This document shows positions 1 through 8,555 of a DNA stretch of 64,000 nt, piece by piece. The stretch is taken from the NCBI GenBank assembly GCA_016793325.1, contig JAEUKI010000085.1:1-64000 (forward strand), read 5' to 3'. The notes beneath the pieces were generated by a model. That model was given only the letters and a program-made list of their open reading frames with translations. It made no database searches and was not told the DNA's origin. Within the stretch, counting starts at the first letter, position 1. Every line of letters begins with the position of its first letter. This stretch comes from Myxococcales bacterium. Lineage in GTDB: Bacteria > Myxococcota_A > Polyangia > Polyangiales > Ga0077539. The translations under genes were made by a program, and so were the position numbers.

Positions 1-92
<92 letters not shown>

Positions 93-446
93 AAAACTCT
101 GCGTCTCTTCAGACTTGCGTCCGAAGACCGCTTTGATTTTCTAGAGCCGATTCTCAAGCTCTTCCGGCTTGAAACATTCGGCAATTTCTTGCCGGCTCGG
201 CTTCGAACCTTCTTCGTACTCTTGCGAGTGCCGAGTCAGGATTCGAATCGAAGTTCTCTGATCGGGCTAACGATCATCGAACTTTCATTTCACGATCAGG
301 TTTTCAAAGATCGAGGAGGGAAGTTCCTCGTTGGGACTCGCGTCCCGCCGCTCATCACGTTGCGCCTTTGGCGCCGATGTGCGGTTTACTTTACTGCCCC
401 GGCTTCGTGGTCCGCGTTGCGGACTCTTTCGCTGCCGGGGACGCGG
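93..446 (-). other. pre-16S leader
   Basis: Transcribed spacer between the nearest predicted rRNA promoter and the 16S 5' end. It is less GC-rich than the neighbouring genes and has no convincing coding region. A small hairpin, TCAAGC/GCTTGA with an 7-nt loop, sits at 154-172. I could not identify a clear boxA antitermination motif. Open frames across this stretch are what a stop-poor GC-rich leader gives by chance. Confidence 0.6.
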
Positions 447-475
447 TTTCTAGAAGACTCTTTTCACCGCGTCAA
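447..475 (-). promoter_or_regulatory. proximal rRNA promoter, TTGACG-N17-TAGAAA
   Basis: On the minus strand a -35 box TTGACG (475-470) is followed after exactly 17 nt by TAGAAA (452-447). Immediately upstream of the -35 box is an A-rich tract (plus-strand T-runs at about 479-498), in the position of an UP element, which is typical of rRNA promoters. Predicted transcription start is near 440, giving a leader of roughly 350 nt. This is the best of three similarly arranged candidates. Confidence 0.65.
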
Positions 476-594
476 GCTCTTTTTTATCTTTTTTTCGTCC
501 GTCGCTTTCGCGACTTTCGAACCGATCGGGTTGGAGAGGGAGGTCTTTCGACCTCCGGGAGCGTTGCTCCTCTTCTCCGTCGAGCGGGGTGCGG

Positions 595-624
595 TGTCTA
601 CCTTCACCTTCGCTCGTCCGTCAA
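595..624 (-). promoter_or_regulatory. middle rRNA promoter candidate, TTGACG-N18-TAGACA
   Basis: On the minus strand TTGACG at 624-619 is followed after 18 nt by TAGACA at 600-595. The same hexamer recurs as -35 box in the two other candidates in this leader, which supports a tandem arrangement. The -10 box is weaker than in the proximal promoter. Confidence 0.4.
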
Positions 625-689
625 CCGCTTTCTGCTCTTTTTCGGCGCTGCCGTCTTCGAGCCGGACCGCAGTTGCGATCGGGAGGCGG

Positions 690-718
690 CTTGTACAGAG
701 CCCTGATTTCGCCGTCAA
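690..718 (-). promoter_or_regulatory. distal rRNA promoter candidate, TTGACG-N17-TACAAG
   Basis: On the minus strand TTGACG at 718-713 is followed after 17 nt by TACAAG at 695-690. It lies about 120 bp from the divergent tsaB start. Together with the candidates at 595-624 and 447-475 it would make a three-promoter rRNA control region. Confidence 0.4.
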
Positions 719-838
719 CAACTCGGAGCATGAAATCGTACGATTTTCAGATTCCCTGAGATTTGTGCGGCAACGTCGCGCGACCCCGGTCACCTTCGGG
801 CCCCGCGCAGCCTTCACCTCAGGAGCATCGACCCCACC

Positions 839-1555
839 GTGCGTGTCCTCGCGATCGATACCTCGACCCTCACTGGGTCCATCGCCCTCGTCGAAGACGA
901 GATCGTCCGCGCCGAGAGCGCCCTCTACATGCAGGGCGCGCACAGCGCCGTCGTCACGGAGTCGATCCGCGCCCTCGTCGCGCAGTGCGACGTCGCGTTC
1001 GACGCGATCGACGTGTTCGCCGCGGGGCTGGGGCCCGGGTCGTTTACCGGCGTTCGCATCGGCGTCGCGATCGTGAAGGGCTTCGGCCTCGCGACGGGCC
1101 GGCCGGTGCACGGCAAGAACTCCCTCGATCTGCTCGCGGCGCAGGCGGTCGGCGCGCGAGGTCCCGTCGTGGCCGCGATCGACGCGAGGCGCAACGAGGT
1201 GTTCTTCGCGGTGTACGACGCGATGGATGATGGGCGTCGCGTGCGATCGAGCGAGCCCGAACATCGCGAACCGCTCGCCGCGGGGCAGCGCATCGCCGAG
1301 CTGCTCGCCGAGCACCCTGGCGCGGTCGTGATCGGCGACCTCGATACGAACCTGCGCGCGCGTGTACGCGAGGGCGCGGGGTCCAAAGAGCTCGTGTTCG
1401 CGCCGAAGGTCATGGGGACGCCCCTCGCGCGCGTGCTCGCGCACGAGGTCATCGCGGGCCGCACCCTCGTCGACGACGGAACGATGGAACCCCACTATGT
1501 GCGCCCCACGGACGCGAAGCTCCCAGCGAGAGCGCTGGTGGTTCCCGCGCAATGA
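839..1555 (+). CDS. tsaB: tRNA threonylcarbamoyladenosine biosynthesis protein TsaB
   Basis: TsaB (YeaZ) is the inactive ASKHA-fold partner of TsaD in the complex that makes t6A37 in ANN-decoding tRNAs. The 238-residue product has the family's N-terminal phosphate-1-like strand (LAIDTST, residues 4-10) and the diagnostic LGPGSFTGVR block at 64-73. Length matches the family. The start is GTG; an AGGAG lies about 13 nt upstream, rather far. The stop overlaps the dtd start (ATGA), so the two are probably co-transcribed. It diverges from the rRNA promoters. Identification is secure; the exact start is less so. Confidence 0.93.
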   Translation: MRVLAIDTSTLTGSIALVEDEIVRAESALYMQGAHSAVVTESIRALVAQCDVAFDAIDVFAAGLGPGSFTGVRIGVAIVKGFGLATGRPVHGKNSLDLLAAQAVGARGPVVAAIDARRNEVFFAVYDAMDDGRRVRSSEPEHREPLAAGQRIAELLAEHPGAVVIGDLDTNLRARVREGAGSKELVFAPKVMGTPLARVLAHEVIAGRTLVDDGTMEPHYVRPTDAKLPARALVVPAQ

Positions 1556-2001
1556 GGGCCGTCGTTCAGCGAGTGACTCGCGCGAGCGTCACGGTCGAGG
1601 GCGTTGTCGTCGGCGCGATCGAGCGCGGCCTCGTCGTGTACCTCGGCGTCGGAAAGGGCGACGACGAACGAGACCGCGCGTACATCGTCGACAAGGTCGT
1701 CGGGCTCCGAGTCTTCGAGGACGAGCAGGGCAAGATGAACCGTTCGGTGAGCGACGCGCGTGGTGCGGTGCTCGTCGTGTCGCAGTTCACGCTGTACGGC
1801 GACGTCCGCAGCGGAAAGCGCCCCTCGTTCGACGACGCGATGCCACCCGAGGACGCAGAGCGCGCGTACGAAGCGTTCGTCCGCGCCGCGCGCGAGCGCG
1901 GGATCACCGTGGCGACGGGCGTGTTTCGGGCGAACATGCTGGTCGAGACCGCGGTCGACGGCCCCGTCACGATCCTGCTCGACAGCCGCAAGACGTTTTG
2001 A
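1552..2001 (+). CDS. dtd: D-aminoacyl-tRNA deacylase Dtd
   Basis: Removes D-amino acids (and glycine from tRNA-Ala) mischarged on tRNA. The 149-residue product spans the whole family: MRAVVQRV start, the catalytic SQFTLYGD motif at 77-84 and the Gly-cisPro motif GPVT at 137-140. The ATG overlaps the tsaB stop codon by 4 bp, so translation is probably coupled to tsaB; both proteins act on tRNA quality. Nothing unusual in the sequence. Confidence 0.95.
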   Translation: MRAVVQRVTRASVTVEGVVVGAIERGLVVYLGVGKGDDERDRAYIVDKVVGLRVFEDEQGKMNRSVSDARGAVLVVSQFTLYGDVRSGKRPSFDDAMPPEDAERAYEAFVRAARERGITVATGVFRANMLVETAVDGPVTILLDSRKTF

Positions 2002-2155
2002 TCGCCGAATCGAGTGACAGCGGCGACGCCATCCGTCGGCGACACGCGCACTGGTTTCCCGCGATGTCACGCAGGAGTTTCTCGGGGCGTGTCTTCCTTC
2101 CGACGGGGCGTCGCGATCGTGAGCCATACTGCGCGGCGGGAGAAGTCGGCCAACC

Positions 2156-3184
2156 ATGATTCGCTATCTGCTTCGCGCGGTCACCCACGACGACGAGGAG
2201 CATCTGCTCGAGCTCGCGCGGCACCTGAACACCGTGAACCTCCCCAACGATCGCGGCGTCGTTCGGGACATCATCGATCTGTCCGTACGGAGCTTCTCGC
2301 GCACGCTCGAAGACCCCAAACAGCGCGAGTACACGTTTGTGATCGAGGACCTCGAGCACAAGCGCGTCGTGGGCACGAGCAAGATCATCGCGCAGCTCGG
2401 TCGACGCGAGGCGCCGTACATCTACCTGGACGTGATCGTCGAGGAGAAATACAGCGCGACGATCGACAAGCACTTCGTCCACACGGTGCTGTGCATCGGG
2501 TACAGCTACAACGGCCCCACGGAGATCGGCGGCCTCATCGTGCACCCCGAGGCGCGCAAGGTGCCCGAGAAGGTGGGGCTGATGATCTCGTACGTGCGGT
2601 TTCTGTTCATGGCGCTGCACCGCGGGCTGTTTCGCAACGAGGTCGTCGCCGAGCTCTTGCCGCCGCTCGAGCCCGATGGGACGTCCCGTCTGTGGGAGGC
2701 GCTCGGCCGTCACTTCATGGACATGACGTACCTCGAGGCGGACCTGCTCTCGAAGCGCAACAAAGAGTTCATCACGTCGCTGTTTCCCTCGGGGGACATC
2801 TACGCGTCGCTGCTTCCCAAAGAAGCGCAGGACGTCATCGGAAAGGTCGGCCGCGAGACCAAGGGCGTCGAGAAGATGCTGCGACGCATCGGCTTTCAGT
2901 ACTGCAACCGCATCGACCCGTTCGACGGAGGACCGCACTTTCGCGCGGCCACGGACGAGATTCTCCTGGTCAAGCGCACGCAGCGAAGCGCGGTGAAATC
3001 CGTGGTCGACGTGCTCGACGAGCCGAAGGCGCTCGTCGCCGTCGAGCGCAAAGAGGCTCCCTTCATCGAGTGCGTCGGGGTGCGCGCGAGGATCGAGAAG
3101 GACGGCGTCGTGATCGAGCGAGAGACCGCGGAGCTGCTTCGCGTCGCGGAGGGAAGCGCGATCGCGGTGCTGCCACTTGATTAG
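2156..3184 (+). CDS. arginine N-succinyltransferase (AstA) family protein
   Basis: A 342-residue member of the AstA family, GNAT-type acyltransferases that succinylate arginine or ornithine as the first step of the AST degradation pathway. Family signatures are seen in order: a GGLIVHPEARK block near 125, FMDMTYLEADLLS near 190, and the IDPFDGGPHF block near 255. None of the other ast genes (astB-E) lies nearby, so the substrate and pathway are open; in organisms without the full cluster the enzyme may serve another acyl acceptor. It is preceded by a 154-bp gap and ends 4 bp before the stop of the convergent S1 gene. Confidence 0.8.
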   Translation: MIRYLLRAVTHDDEEHLLELARHLNTVNLPNDRGVVRDIIDLSVRSFSRTLEDPKQREYTFVIEDLEHKRVVGTSKIIAQLGRREAPYIYLDVIVEEKYSATIDKHFVHTVLCIGYSYNGPTEIGGLIVHPEARKVPEKVGLMISYVRFLFMALHRGLFRNEVVAELLPPLEPDGTSRLWEALGRHFMDMTYLEADLLSKRNKEFITSLFPSGDIYASLLPKEAQDVIGKVGRETKGVEKMLRRIGFQYCNRIDPFDGGPHFRAATDEILLVKRTQRSAVKSVVDVLDEPKALVAVERKEAPFIECVGVRARIEKDGVVIERETAELLRVAEGSAIAVLPLD

Positions 3185-3188
3185 TGGC

Positions 3189-4664
3189 TCACTTCTTCTT
3201 GCCGTCGAGCTGCTTCTTGAACAGGTCGCCGAAGGTCCCGAGCTTCTTCGGGCCCTTCACGCTGTCGCGGTAGCCGTCGAACTGCGAGCGCTCGTCGTCT
3301 TCGCGCGCGGCCTTGATCGAGAGGCGCAGGCGCCCGTCGCCGGTCTCCATGACCTTCGCGACGACCTTGGTCCCCTCGGGAAAGCTCTTTCGCACGTCGC
3401 TCCCGCGCGGGACGCCGAGGTCCGCGTTGGGGATGAGCCCGCGCCCCTGGCGGCCGGACGTCCCGTCGACCTGCGCGAAGACGCCGTAGTTTTCGATGCG
3501 CTCGACGACGGCGTTGACCACCATCCCGATCGAGAGCGACGCGCGCGGCGCAGAGGCCCCCGCCGCGAGCCCCGCGGGCGCCACGCTCAAGGACAAACGC
3601 TTGGCGTCGCGGTCAACCTTTTGGACCACGACCGAGAGCGACTGTCCGACGGTGAGGACCTTGGAGGGGTGCTCGACCTTTCCAGGCAGCTCGCTCACGT
3701 GGAGAAGGCCCTCGATGCCCGAGGCGAGGCGCACGAACGCGCCAAAGTCCGCGACGCGAACGACCGTTCCGACGGCGACCTTTCCGACGGGAGCGACCGC
3801 GTCGATGGCCTCCCACGGGTCCGCCGCGAGGGCCTTGAGCGAGAGCGTGATCTTGGTCTCGGGCTGGCCTGTCTTTGCGTTGGTCTGCTCCTTCACGGCA
3901 GCGACCTTCACTTCGACCACGTCGCCGGGCTTCACCACGTCGCCCGCCGCGCTCGATCGATCGTGCGAGAGCTCGCTCAACGGGATGAGCCCCTCGACGC
4001 CGCCGAGGTCCACGAACGCGCCGAACTCACGGACGCCCGACACGGTCCCGCGAACGACCGCGCCGACGACGAGGTCCTTCATGATTTTTTGTGCGGCCTC
4101 GCGCGACTCGCGCTCGAGCAAGGTGCGGCGCGACAGGACGATGCTGCGGCCCCCCTCGCGAAGCTCGGTCACGAGGAAGTTCAGCGTGCGTCCCACGAAC
4201 ACGTTGGGGTCCTGCACGAAGCGGCTGTCCATCTGCGAGATGGGGCAGAAGCCCTTGGCGCCGCCCGAGAGGTCGATCTCGAAGCCGCCCTTGTTGACCG
4301 CGGCCACTTTGCCTTCGATCGCGACGCCCGCTTCTTTGGCGGTCTCGAGCGCGGCGAGGTTGTTGGCCTTGCCCATCGAGCGCCCGAGGCGGATGTTGCC
4401 CGAACGGTCGATCTCGACCACCGACGCGGTGATGCTGTCGCCGACGTTGAAGGGGATCTTGCCCTCGGCGTCGACGAGCTCGGCGCCGTCGATCCAGGCC
4501 TGGCGCTTTCCGTCGAGCTCGACGAAGACAGCGTCTTTTCCTACGCGCGCGACGACCGCGTCGATGCGCTCTCCGATGCGGAAGGACTTTCCGCGCGAGG
4601 GGTTCTTCTGGCCCTGCTGTTCGAAGAGGGCAGCAAACGAGTCGGTCGGCTTCTCAGTGGTCAT
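3189..4664 (-). CDS. S1 RNA-binding domain protein, five S1 repeats
   Basis: The 491-residue protein holds five S1 (OB-fold) repeats at about 29-95, 114-180, 200-278, 293-362 and 377-452. The third and fourth carry the strongest consensus (REFGAFVDLGGVEGLIPLSE, ADFGAFVRLASGIEGLLHVS). This resembles ribosomal protein S1, which has four to six repeats and brings mRNA to the 30S subunit, but a general RNA-binding paralogue is equally possible. The frame is open further upstream to about 4889, but the conserved part begins with MTTEKPTD, so I chose ATG at 4664. The C-terminal tail is lysine-rich. Convergent with the astA-like gene, with only 4 bp between stops. Confidence 0.85.
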   Translation of the reverse strand: MTTEKPTDSFAALFEQQGQKNPSRGKSFRIGERIDAVVARVGKDAVFVELDGKRQAWIDGAELVDAEGKIPFNVGDSITASVVEIDRSGNIRLGRSMGKANNLAALETAKEAGVAIEGKVAAVNKGGFEIDLSGGAKGFCPISQMDSRFVQDPNVFVGRTLNFLVTELREGGRSIVLSRRTLLERESREAAQKIMKDLVVGAVVRGTVSGVREFGAFVDLGGVEGLIPLSELSHDRSSAAGDVVKPGDVVEVKVAAVKEQTNAKTGQPETKITLSLKALAADPWEAIDAVAPVGKVAVGTVVRVADFGAFVRLASGIEGLLHVSELPGKVEHPSKVLTVGQSLSVVVQKVDRDAKRLSLSVAPAGLAAGASAPRASLSIGMVVNAVVERIENYGVFAQVDGTSGRQGRGLIPNADLGVPRGSDVRKSFPEGTKVVAKVMETGDGRLRLSIKAAREDDERSQFDGYRDSVKGPKKLGTFGDLFKKQLDGKKK

Positions 4665-4809
4665 GGGCTTCGGGTCAACCGTTGGGTGTGAGAGGGGCGC
4701 GGTGTGTAGCACGGCTTCGAGGGTGAGCGGGAGGCGCACAGGGACGATCTCGACGCGCTCCGAGGACCTCGTCGACAGCCAACGAGCCGATGGGTACATC
4801 GTCGCGGCC

Positions 4810-5172
4810 ATGCACGAGAAGGTGGATCTATCCGCGGCGTTCGCGTCGTTTACTGAACACTGGCGGCCGAAGGTCGTCGCGGAGCTCAACGGGCAGGACG
4901 TGAGGGTCGTGAAGGTTCAGGGGGTGTTTCCCTGGCACTCGCACGCAGAGGCCGAAGAGCTCTTTCTCGTGTGGCGGGGGCGCCTCCGGATCGAGCTGCG
5001 CGATCGCGTGCTGTCGCTCGGGCCGGGGGAGCTCTTCGTCGTTCCGCGAGGGGTCGAGCATCGAACGGCGGCGGACGAAGAGACCGAGGTCTTGATCTTC
5101 GAGCCGTCCGAAGTCGTAAACACCGGTGATTTGCAGGACGAAACGTACACTGCCCCGCGCGCGAAGCTCTGA
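4810..5172 (+). CDS. small cupin-domain protein
   Basis: A 120-residue single-domain cupin. Both cupin motifs are present: motif 1 with HSHAEAEE at 43-50 (two His and the Glu of the metal site, then G at 57) and motif 2 GPGELFVVPRGVEH at 71-84 with the third His. A bound divalent metal is therefore expected. Small cupins of this kind are common and of diverse or unknown function. It lies between two minus-strand genes, so it is probably its own transcription unit. The start is the ATG that precedes the fold by the usual distance; the frame is open upstream but without similarity. Confidence 0.8.
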   Translation: MHEKVDLSAAFASFTEHWRPKVVAELNGQDVRVVKVQGVFPWHSHAEAEELFLVWRGRLRIELRDRVLSLGPGELFVVPRGVEHRTAADEETEVLIFEPSEVVNTGDLQDETYTAPRAKL

Positions 5173-5186
5173 CGATCGCGCCGCGG

Positions 5187-6473
5187 TCACTCCGTCCGCG
5201 GCGCGGGTGCGGGTGCGTGCCCGAGCGCGATCAAGTGCTCTCTCCGCGGCCGCTCGGAGAAGGCGCGCTCGGCTTCGGGGCCGAACGCAGGGCGTCGCTG
5301 CGAAGCGCGCGCGAGGACGACCAGCGACGCGGCCTGCGCGCAGCGCTCGACGAGCTCGTCCGCGGGCAGCGGCGTGTCGTGCGAAGCGCCGTCGGCGATC
5401 AGAAAAAACGCCCGCGATTGCGCGCCAGGCCGAAGCACGCGCGCGACGGCCGTGAGCGACGCTGTCATCTCGCGCTCGAAGCGCTCTGCGCCCTTGGCGA
5501 GCGAGCGCGCGAACCATCGGCCCGCGCCCACTTCGTCGCGCTCCATCGCGGTCGCGTCCATCCCGAGCCACGCGTAGCGGCGCGCGTGCTGCGCGGCGTA
5601 GTCGTAGTTGGCCGCGTACGGCGGCGAGGTGATCACCGCGTCGACCGTGCCGCTCTCGACGGTCACGAGCTTCGTCGCGTCGTCGATCGCGACGGTCGCC
5701 GCGAGCGTATCGGGAGGGATCGCGCGCGACAGGTCCGCGAGCGAGTGCGCGAGCTCGAAGCTCTTTCGCGTAAACAGCGAGAACGTCGCGCTGGGTTCGA
5801 TGTGCTTGCGTCGCAGGTCCGTGTTGCTGTCGGTCGACTGGTGGCTGACCTTCACGAGGATCGCGCTGAAGAGCATGCGCAACGCGTCGCGGACGAAGCC
5901 CTCGGGCTCGGCGTCGATGCGGACGCGAAGCGCGATGAGCTCGCGCAATGTGTGGGGCAAAAACCAGTGTGATTCGTCGACGGGCGCGACGGCGCTGAGC
6001 TCGCCGAGCGAGAGCGCACGCGCGTCCTTGGCGACCGTGTGCGCGATCGAGACCATGCGCTTGCGCTCGCCGTTGGTGCTGCGGTGGGTCTTGATGCGCG
6101 CGAGGGCGACGGCGAGCGGCGAGAGGTCTGTTCCGATCGCGTGGGCGCCGGCGACGAGGGCTTCGACGAGGACCGTTCCCGAGCCGCAGAAAGGGTCGAG
6201 GATCGTGCGCGCCGCGGGGACGAGCGCCACGAGCCTCCGCGCGATCTCGGGGTGCATCCGCGCGGGATACGCGTGAAATGGATGCGTGAGCGTCGCGTCG
6301 TGCTCGCCGGGGCGAACCGAGAGCGCTCTCGCGAGCCCCGTCGCGAGCGACGCCTCGGGCCCGACGGTCTCGACCGCGCCGCCGACGTTGGTGAGCGAGC
6401 GGCGACCGCCGCCCGGCGCGAGGAGCGGGCGACGTGCAGCGTGTTTCTTCGAGCGATGATCCGTGCGAGCCAT
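5187..6473 (-). CDS. N6/N4-type nucleic-acid methyltransferase
   Basis: A SAM-dependent methyltransferase of 428 residues. The SAM-binding motif DPFCGSGT is at 93-100 and the catalytic TSPPY motif at 282-286, in the order typical of TRM11-like and some DNA N4/N6 methylases. The ~180 residues between them (including LVKVSHQSTDSNTDLRR) would form the target-recognition or insert region. No restriction enzyme is adjacent, so an orphan methylase or RNA methylase is likely. The N-terminus is basic; alternative starts at 6509 or 6536 would add 12-21 residues. The stop lies 15 bp from the convergent cupin stop. Confidence 0.75.
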   Translation of the reverse strand: MARTDHRSKKHAARRPLLAPGGGRRSLTNVGGAVETVGPEASLATGLARALSVRPGEHDATLTHPFHAYPARMHPEIARRLVALVPAARTILDPFCGSGTVLVEALVAGAHAIGTDLSPLAVALARIKTHRSTNGERKRMVSIAHTVAKDARALSLGELSAVAPVDESHWFLPHTLRELIALRVRIDAEPEGFVRDALRMLFSAILVKVSHQSTDSNTDLRRKHIEPSATFSLFTRKSFELAHSLADLSRAIPPDTLAATVAIDDATKLVTVESGTVDAVITSPPYAANYDYAAQHARRYAWLGMDATAMERDEVGAGRWFARSLAKGAERFEREMTASLTAVARVLRPGAQSRAFFLIADGASHDTPLPADELVERCAQAASLVVLARASQRRPAFGPEAERAFSERPRREHLIALGHAPAPAPRTE

Positions 6474-6691
6474 AGGCAGAGTCGAAGCGGTAGCGCGACG
6501 CCGCACCATAACAGCTCCGCTTCGGGTTTGTGACACGCGCGAACGTTTACGCGTCGCACACGCAGCGGTTCTCGATCTTGTTTGTCATCGTTCGACCGCG
6601 GCTCTGCTGTCGGCGGAGAGGCGCTCGCAGCACGATCGGCGAACGGCAGCGCTTCGCACCGAGGAGAGGGTTGCGGACGAGCTCGGGGTCG

Positions 6692-7483
6692 TCAGCGCGC
6701 GCCCATCGCCGCGGCGCTGTCGAAGAGCGAGCGGGCGACGTGGGCGCGCGTCCAGGTTCCGATGGCGGTGGGGCTGTCGCAGGGGGAAGTTCCTCGCGAG
6801 TGAACGCCGACGATCGCGCCCGTTCGAGGATCGATCGCCGGGCCGCCGCTGTCGCCGACGCACGCGACGGGCCCCAGGTAGAACTCGCTCGCGCCCACCT
6901 CGGAGATGCGCACCCCCGTCCGTCGGTAACGAAGGCCATACGGGGCCCGAGCGCTCGCGCCTCGCGCGCCGAAGCCGACGAGCGTCACCGCGTCGCCCGT
7001 CGCGATTCGCGTTGAAAAATCCACGCGCAACGGCGTGATCGACCGCACGTCCCGGTCGAGCACGACGAGCGCGACGTCCGCGTTGCACAGCCTCCGCGCT
7101 CTCGGGACGATCGTTCGCGCGCCCATGGCGAGCACCCTGTTGCCGCGGGCGTCGTCCCCGGCGAGGAGCGCGATGCTGTCGGGCTCGAGGTCCCGGATGA
7201 TTTGTGGTGCTGGATTCGCGCAGTCGATCGCGGGGACGACGTCGCTCACGCAGTGCCTCGCGGTGAGCACGAGTCGCGGACCCACGAGCGCCCCAGTGCA
7301 GAATCCGCCTCCAGGAAGCGAGAGCGCGAGGACCGCTGGCGTCGTCGAACGATCACGCGTTCCGAAGAGGATCGGGTCGACCGTCGTGTCGGTCGAGTCG
7401 GGATCCAACGCCTCTTCGGGAGCACACGAAATCGAGGCTACGGCCCAGAGAACACACAGACCAAGTACGAGAGAGCGGCGCAT
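6692..7483 (-). CDS. trypsin-like serine protease, lipoprotein
   Basis: A 263-residue S1-family protease. The N-terminus has a lipoprotein signal with lipobox ASISC (Cys20), so the enzyme should be anchored to the inner or outer membrane. The catalytic triad is complete: His77 in LTARHC, Asp136 in NADVALVVL, and Ser212 in GDSGGP. Six further cysteines may form disulfides. A short Asp/Thr-rich segment after the lipobox links anchor and domain. It sits divergent to the CPBP-like gene and is separated from the methyltransferase by about 220 bp. A secreted protease fits a predatory or saprophytic lifestyle, but the substrate is unknown. Confidence 0.9.
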   Translation of the reverse strand: MRRSLVLGLCVLWAVASISCAPEEALDPDSTDTTVDPILFGTRDRSTTPAVLALSLPGGGFCTGALVGPRLVLTARHCVSDVVPAIDCANPAPQIIRDLEPDSIALLAGDDARGNRVLAMGARTIVPRARRLCNADVALVVLDRDVRSITPLRVDFSTRIATGDAVTLVGFGARGASARAPYGLRYRRTGVRISEVGASEFYLGPVACVGDSGGPAIDPRTGAIVGVHSRGTSPCDSPTAIGTWTRAHVARSLFDSAAAMGAR

Positions 7484-7659
7484 CGAGACCTCCGACGCGA
7501 CGGGTGTGCAGCGACGAGGCCAACGAAAACTTGGGCAAAACGCTGCAATCCAGCGAGGTACGGGTGGCGGCCTCCATGGCGGCCGCCAGTGGCGGAGGGT
7601 GGCGGAACGGGAGGAGAAGCCGCTGCGATCGGGCGGGCATTCGAAGGTATCGTCGAACG

Positions 7660-8493
7660 ATGGCTGCTCGGATCGTGTCGGTGGTGCTCGTGTTCGTGGT
7701 CACCGTGCTCGTGTCGGGGCCGCTCAACGTGCTCGTGTACGCCAAGGGCCTCGCGTTCACGCTGGGGCCGGCGGGCGTCGCGGCGCACGTGCCTGCGATC
7801 GCGCTGATGGTGGCGCTCTTGGGGTTGGTGCTCGTGAAGCTGCGCAAGCTCTCGAAGCGCGCGGCGGGCTTCGAGCTCGACGCGAGGGCGCTCGCCCTGG
7901 GCTCGTTGGCGATGGTCGCGACCGCGCTGTGGCTCGTGATCTTCGTGGCGGTGATGGGGGCGCTTCTCGGGAGCCCCCTGCAGCGCAGCGCAAACGCGAT
8001 CTCGCCGGGCGCGCTCGCGCTCGCGGCGGTCTCGTTCATCGCGAGCTCGCTCGTGCAGCAGCTCTCGACGCAGTCCTTTGTGCGCGCGGCGTCGCCGAAC
8101 GAAGAGATCTCGCGCGGCGGGGTCGCGGTCGGCGTGGTGATCTTCACGCTGGCGCACGCGGGCGTGACTCCGAGCGCGATCTACCTCTGCAACGTGGCGC
8201 TCTTCGGGCTCGCGACGACGCTCTTGTTCACGATGGGAGACGGCCGCCGCGCGCCCTCGTACGCCATCGCGACCGGCATGCACGCGGGGTGGAACTTCGC
8301 GCAAATCGCGCTGCTCGGCGCGCCATTTGGTGGCTTTGCAAACCCCGTCGCGGTGTGGCGCTGGCCGAGCGCTCCAGCGATCCTCGTGGGCGGGAGCAAC
8401 GGATTCGACGAGGGTGTGTTGTTCTCGCTCGCGTGTCTGCCGTTCGTGTTGCTCGGCGTCGCGGGCGTGCGTCGCGCGGCGGCGCGCGCATAG
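7660..8493 (+). CDS. CPBP/CAAX-protease-like membrane protein, motif 1 degenerate
   Basis: A 277-residue protein with about seven or eight hydrophobic segments. Two of the three motifs of CPBP (type II CAAX-processing or bacteriocin-processing) glutamic proteases are visible: FTLAH (FxxxH, 162-166) and HAGWN (HxxxN, 208-212). At the spacing where EExxxR should be found there is TQSFVR (137-142), lacking both glutamates; an EEISR lies ten residues later but one residue too short and too close to motif 2. It may be catalytically dead or unconventional. Start chosen at the ATG before the first hydrophobic segment. Confidence 0.7.
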   Translation: MAARIVSVVLVFVVTVLVSGPLNVLVYAKGLAFTLGPAGVAAHVPAIALMVALLGLVLVKLRKLSKRAAGFELDARALALGSLAMVATALWLVIFVAVMGALLGSPLQRSANAISPGALALAAVSFIASSLVQQLSTQSFVRAASPNEEISRGGVAVGVVIFTLAHAGVTPSAIYLCNVALFGLATTLLFTMGDGRRAPSYAIATGMHAGWNFAQIALLGAPFGGFANPVAVWRWPSAPAILVGGSNGFDEGVLFSLACLPFVLLGVAGVRRAAARA

Positions 8494-8555
8494 CGGTGTG
8501 GTAGACTTCGGGGGCTTTTCGAATCATTCACTGCTTCTCGATCGGGAGGGTCACG

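Noticed and set aside
235..260. T-arm-like GATTCGAATC suggestive of a tRNA in the rRNA leader
   Set aside because: The flanks do not pair into a T-stem, and no acceptor stem or anticodon arm could be built around it.
189..1076. Long open frame across the rRNA leader and the tsaB start
   Set aside because: It runs through the rRNA promoters and out of frame into tsaB; composition is not coding-like and GC-rich DNA has few stops.
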